Positions 1 through 64,000 of a stretch of 64,000 bases of DNA are shown one piece after another; position 1 is the stretch's first letter; every line of letters starts with the position of its first letter. A model generated the notes under the pieces. The model saw only the letters and a list, made by a program, of their open reading frames with translations, was not told where the DNA came from and ran no database searches. Origin of the DNA: Peromyscus leucopus. Its lineage: Eukaryota; Chordata; Mammalia; Rodentia; Cricetidae. The stretch is taken from assembly GCF_004664715.2 (NCBI RefSeq), contig NC_051070.1, positions 72,172,200 through 72,236,199 of the forward strand, read 5' to 3'. The position numbers and the translations under genes are program-made.

Positions 1-270
1 GTGGTGCCCAGGCAAATCCAGGGCCAGTACTCCAGCCCTGTCAATGACTATCCTAACTTACAAAAACAGGACTGGTGTTGCCTCCCCCTCCTGCAGTGGA
101 TGCCTATAGAACAGGACTGTAGTTGAGCTTCGACATTTCTTCCTTGAGCCTGTGGTTGGTGGATTCAGCCTGGCGTTTTCAGCACCCGTGGAGCTGATAC
201 TCTGAAATCCGGTATTAGAGTCAAGTCCTCACCCTTTAATCACCACTGCTTCGGCTCTCCTCTCTCCTAG

Positions 271-23575
<23,305 letters not shown>

Positions 23576-23998
23576 AGAACCCGCATAGTCCCCATTGCTG
23601 GGAGGCTGCTGGATTCTCTTCCTCTGGCCCTTGGACTTTCGAAATGTGGGAGGGGCAGGGAACAATATGGGGAAACCCAAGACTTCAGGAGGTGAAAAGG
23701 AAAAGAAAGAAAAAACAAAACTTGTACCCGATTGCTCCCGATTTTGAGAGGATTGGGTGGGCAGGGGAACTCCTAAAAATAATAAATGACCACTTCCTCA
23801 TTTCTGGGGAAGCAAAGGAGCCTAGAGCAGCTGGTGTGCTCGCCCTCCCCAGACACCTCCATTAACCACAGACTATGTAGCGCTGGCCCTAGCCTCTGGC
23901 AGAGCCTGTTCCTGGCCAAACTGTGGATGCAGCTGGAGGGTCAGGAACTGTTACCTTCCTTCCCCTTGGCATTAATAAATTTAAGTTAATCCTTTTCC
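23576..23998 (+). other. Chd8: Chd8 3' UTR with poly(A) signals
   Basis: The UTR runs from the stop codon to a probable cleavage site a little past AATAAA at 23974-23979. An earlier AATAAA at 23781-23786 could give a shorter form. The end point is inferred from the signal only. Confidence 0.7.
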
Positions 23999-24499
23999 AT
24001 TCTTCCCATGTTCTGTTTGCTCAAACACAATATAAATACTAATTTTAGGCATGTTGGATAATTTAAACACCACTCTCCTACAATTCAGTAGTTACCACGA
24101 ATAGAAAAATCATTTGTACTCTGAAGGTATATATAATCGTGGATTGTCCCGTTTGCTAAAGCTGGGAAAATGATCCAAGGTAAAGAGGTAAATGTTTTGA
24201 GTTGGGCTCCACATTCACAAACGAGGATGAATTTCAAGATCACCTTTTTTTTTTTTTTTTTAATTGGCTGAAACAACCATGCTTGGGGAAAGCCAAAGAA
24301 TGGTGTTGCTTTTTTTATGCAGCGCAGCAAAGGTACGGGCTGATAGAAAGAGTGCTGTCATAACTCGGGTCTCCAGGGGACTGGCAAAAACTAGAGTTCG
24401 GAACCCCTCAAGCCGTTTCTCTTCCTTGCGTCCTACCACTCCACCTCTTAAAAGAAGCCTGAATAGTTTTCCTACGCTGCCCTCCGCGTAGCTCATTCG

Positions 24500-24500
<1 letters not shown>
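23999..24500 (+). other. Chd8-Supt16h intergenic spacer, AT-rich part
   Basis: About 500 bp between the Chd8 poly(A) signal and the CpG island. I see a T run (24245-24260), no recognised repeat and no conserved reading frame. Confidence 0.55.
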
Positions 24501-63643
<39,143 letters not shown>

Positions 63644-64000
63644 TATGAACCTTGGTCCTATGCTCCATTCTCTCTGCAGACAACTCCTAAAAATCCGACA
63701 TGACTTAGAAACTGTTTCTCCTTTTGATTTTGTTGACGTTTTGCCGTATGTGTTTATGGGTTTAGGGGCCATTTGTGTGGACCAAGCTACTCGGGGAATT
63801 CCAGGCCCACCAGGACACGTGCCAGTGGCCCCGTTCAGATGGCTGGCAAGGGAGGCGATGTGGAAGGGCAGGAGGCTCCTCCCACTCTTGATACCGTTTG
63901 TTTTCTTCTGACAACCTATCTTTGCTGTTTCAAAGCTGCATTACCAAGACAGTGGTATAAGCTGACCACTAACTATTTCTACTATGGTTCTTTTTCCTTT
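63644..64000 (+). other. Supt16h: Supt16h 3' UTR, partial
   Basis: Sequence after the stop; no AATAAA or ATTAAA appears before the window ends, so the mature 3' end lies beyond. Confidence 0.8.

Overview
The window is mammalian nuclear DNA from a rodent. The coding exons match Chd8 and Supt16h almost residue for residue. The introns are full of rodent-restricted SINEs (B1, B2, B3/B4, ID), a rodent L1 3' end, and a class II endogenous retrovirus remnant with a lysine-tRNA type primer site. The SINE flavour (many B1 copies with near-identical right halves, active-looking ID copies) points to a cricetid (deer mouse, vole or hamster type) rather than Mus. That species guess is inference.

Layout, all on the + strand. 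1-23,998 is the 3' two thirds of Chd8: 28 coding exons from the second chromodomain (first exon 271-408) to the stop at 23573-23575, then a short 3' UTR with AATAAA at 23974-23979. The exons sum to 5,517 nt (1,838 codons plus stop) with every phase consistent. One intron (8175-8321) has a GC-AG boundary. A C/D snoRNA of the SNORD8/SNORD9 (mgU6-53) family lies in an intron at 12709-12823. About 1 kb of intergenic DNA follows, and its second half is a CpG-rich promoter (about 24500-25450) with E-box, GC-box and ETS-like sites. 25,037-63,643 is the complete coding sequence of Supt16h: 26 coding exons, 3,144 nt, 1,047 aa plus stop, every phase consistent. Intron 1 is 12.6 kb. The 3' UTR runs off the window.

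CHD8 is a chromatin-remodelling ATPase and SPT16 is the large subunit of the histone chaperone FACT. Both act on nucleosomes during transcription, but nothing in the sequence shows co-regulation beyond their head-to-tail adjacency.

I found no undescribed multi-gene system. The items most worth a second look are: a B2 insertion whose target-site duplication copies the splice donor of Supt16h exon 10; the GC-AG intron in Chd8; an internally deleted class II ERV with its primer-binding site and one LTR in Supt16h intron 21; a 42-bp sequence repeated in two neighbouring introns; a B3 SINE split by about 410 bp of unrecognised DNA; and a coding-like stretch in Supt16h intron 1. Exon coordinates come from reading splice sites and codon phase by eye. 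Repeat family names come from memory of consensus features, and most repeat edges are accurate to within a few bases to about 20 bases.
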